A stretch of 64,000 bases of DNA from Heterohyrax brucei (taxonomy: Eukaryota; Chordata; Mammalia; Hyracoidea; Procaviidae), in the NCBI GenBank assembly GCA_028571685.1, contig CM053148.1, positions 87,194,001 through 87,258,000 of the forward strand, given 5' to 3'. The notes beneath the pieces were generated by a model. It was given only the letters and a program-made list of their open reading frames with translations, was not told the origin of the DNA and ran no database searches. Shown in pieces: positions 62,183 to 64,000 of the stretch (positions within the stretch are counted from its first letter, which is position 1; each line of letters opens with the position of its first letter). The position numbers and the translations under genes were made by a program.

Positions 62183-63581
62183 TAAAAGTAGGTACCATTT
62201 TGCATCTTTTTTTCCTCCTCAGGCTGTATAAGAAATGAATTATGTTTTTCAAAACTAAACAAAAACAGTGTACAAGTGATAAAATATGTGGACTCACAAA
62301 ATACGACCACTAATCCAACTGATCTGTGCAAACAGCAATAACTAAGATAGCCGGATAATTCATCAAGAAGCTGTTTCAACAGAAACAAAAATAAGTGAGC
62401 TTGTTGATTTTAGAATAAATTATTAAGCAAATTACTCTGAGTGCTAGAAAAACACAAGATTGAAATTCCAGGTCCATGGCTATTTATTTTTCTTTTAAAA
62501 TGTCATTTTTATAGCTAGTTATTTTATGAAACTATAATGATATAAGTCAGAATGCTTTGGGGGATAAACTGTGGCAATGGCTTTAAGCATCTGTTGCTCA
62601 TTTAGGGAAAAAAAATCTTAAGTGGAAGCCAACTGTTTCCTTTGAGAATGTTCGGTTTGGGAAACTGTTATAAATAAACTGTGGTCCAGGCTAGTGAATA
62701 TATTATTTTGGAGGTGGATTTAAATTGACATTGTTGTTTTTAAATTCTTTCTCCAAAAAAGTGTAAATGCTACAGGTGTAAAATCTAGAAAGCAAGTGTG
62801 TTTGGATAAAGGAGAACAGGAGGAGCAGAATCTATCCATGGTATTTGACTAATACAAAGTGTTGGCTACTTTTTTCCATGAACACCCATGACTGTACATA
62901 CAGCTCTTAATCTGTGAAGTATTGCCCAGCGTTCAGGCACAGCTGTTGATCTCACCCAGGCTGGCTCTGAATCATCCCCCAGATGTTTAATTCTTAGTGA
63001 TATACAGTAGTCTCAGCATTTTTTTTAAAGAGTAACTAAAAATTTTAAACACTGGTAGTGTTTTTGGTATGATGACTTTCTTGCAAATATAAAATATTTA
63101 ATTTTAATGTTGATGTATTATTTTAAAATAATTCATTGGAAATGGTACTAAGTGCATTCATTGTACTTCAGGGCACAGCAAATAATGCATGGAGACATTT
63201 TTGCTTTAAATGATGTTTTGATTTTGTTGTAAATTTGAAACACACGAAATAAATGATTTGGATATTATTATCCCTTTGTATTAGCAAATAGATTTTTTCT
63301 CCTTCAAGACTAACCAAGCAAAATGCATTTAATACATGATTAAATTTCCAATAATTTCATTGAATGTGAATAATACATAGAGTTGTGCACACCTAAGAAG
63401 CCAATATACCTAAAGGAAACCATTGAAAATGCAGTATCATGCAGAAAGTTCATTTTGTGATCTGATTGTGCAGTCACTTCAAAAACTATATATGTATATA
63501 TTTATAACATATTTAGTATATGTAATAAATATAATAGATATCATCTGTAAAATGTACAAACAGCTAACAAGAAAGATAAAA
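62183..63581. other. Unassigned, repeat-poor AT-rich DNA
   Basis: 1.4 kb without a recognised mobile element. Rich in homeobox- and octamer-like words (TAATTC, AAATGCATTTAATA). Confidence 0.45.
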
Positions 63582-63730
63582 ACCCTCAACAAGATGAATT
63601 GACACAGTGGCTGCAGAAATGGGGTCAGACATGCCCACTACTGTGAGAACAGCACAGGACCAAGCAATATTCTGCTTGTGGGATTGTTGTGAATAGGAAC
63701 TGACTGGACAGTACCTAACAACAATAACCA
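63582..63730 (+). mobile_element. RTE LINE 3' terminus
   Basis: CCCTCAACAAGATGAATTG, ACACAGTGGCTGCAGAAATG, GAATAGGAACTGACTGG and CAGTACCTAACAACAATAAC give the LINE's last 150 bp with its characteristic end. Confidence 0.92.
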
Positions 63731-64000
63731 CATATTATTTATGTATGACCCTATAAATGAAAAACATACTAATAGTTGGATAGCACCAACCAAAAGAATG
63801 AGTTGATATTAAAGGTGTATGTGATAGTCATTACAGCATCCCTTTCATAGGGTCTCTCACTGCCTGTCTGGATTGGTTTCCTGTTGCTGTTGCAACACAT
63901 TACTGTCCATTGGGTGGCTTAAATACATACACATGTGACATATTGTACACACACACACACACACATACATTTTTAAAAATGCATTCTGCAAATCAATCAG
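63731..64000. other. Unassigned DNA with a (CA)n run
   Basis: (CA)n at 63947-63964. No gene recognised to the window's end. Confidence 0.5.

Overview
This window looks like gene-poor nuclear DNA of an afrotherian mammal, most likely a paenungulate (elephant, manatee or hyrax). The diagnosis rests on repeats. About 60 copies or fragments of a tRNA-derived SINE share the landmarks AACCCTGGTGGC, GTGGTTAAGTGCTA, GCTAACCAAAAGGT, GGCAGTTCAAATC, CTCCTTGGAAACTC, GGGGCAGTTCTACT and a 3' end close to GAGTCGGAATCGACTCGACGGCA. I recognise this as the AfroSINE group. With it occurs an RTE-clade (BovB-like) LINE whose 3' end is nearly the same sequence, so it is the likely source of the SINE's retrotransposition machinery. 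No host protein gene, tRNA, rRNA or CRISPR array can be supported. The longest open frames are remnants of RTE reverse transcriptase and mariner transposase.

Layout. 0-9.7 kb: a minisatellite, scattered SINEs and three RTE pieces (one of 1.2 kb at 4.03-5.24 kb; one at 7.97-9.06 kb that keeps both ends and carries a nested SINE). 9.7-16.3 kb: an MER5-like fragment, a seven-SINE cluster (11.8-13.9 kb) and a SINE trio (15.8-16.3 kb). 16.8-20.1 kb: a rearranged mariner derivative and two LTR fossils. 20.7-24.2 kb: largely repeat-free. 24.2-31.8 kb: a second mariner derivative, an RTE copy whose 3' half is inverted, and a LINE 3'-UTR repeat. 31.8-44.1 kb: SINE-dotted AT-rich DNA, a SINE/LTR/SINE mosaic at 34.5 kb, a solo LTR at 35.3 kb and old L1 pieces at 36.3-37.1 kb. 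44.4-45.6 kb: the only mariner with a recognisable transposase over most of its length. 46.8-51.1 kb: a nested L1 followed by the most complete RTE copy. 51.1-53.9 kb: the second-longest SINE-free interval. 53.9-57.6 kb: two LTR fossils, one with a striking inverted duplication, then the third mariner derivative. 57.9-64 kb: a CpG-richer segment, a (GT)n tract, an antisense LINE 3' UTR and two RTE ends.

The parts are connected by retrotransposition. The RTE LINE supplies the enzyme. The SINEs carry its 3' end, and the tRNA-Gly-headed SINE at about 500 also resembles the LINE's 5' leader. A scattered set of 21-45 bp 'tail-only' insertions carries nothing but that 3' end with a TTGGC-type tail; three of them lie between perfect 9-14 bp target duplications. 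This micro-insertion family, the rearranged mariner family (three copies of one asymmetric inverted design) and the inverted duplication at 55.7-56.8 kb are the least ordinary things here.

Limits: everything was read by eye, repeat names come from memory, boundaries are good to about 5-20 bp for old copies, and ancient repeats in the 'unassigned' stretches may have been missed.
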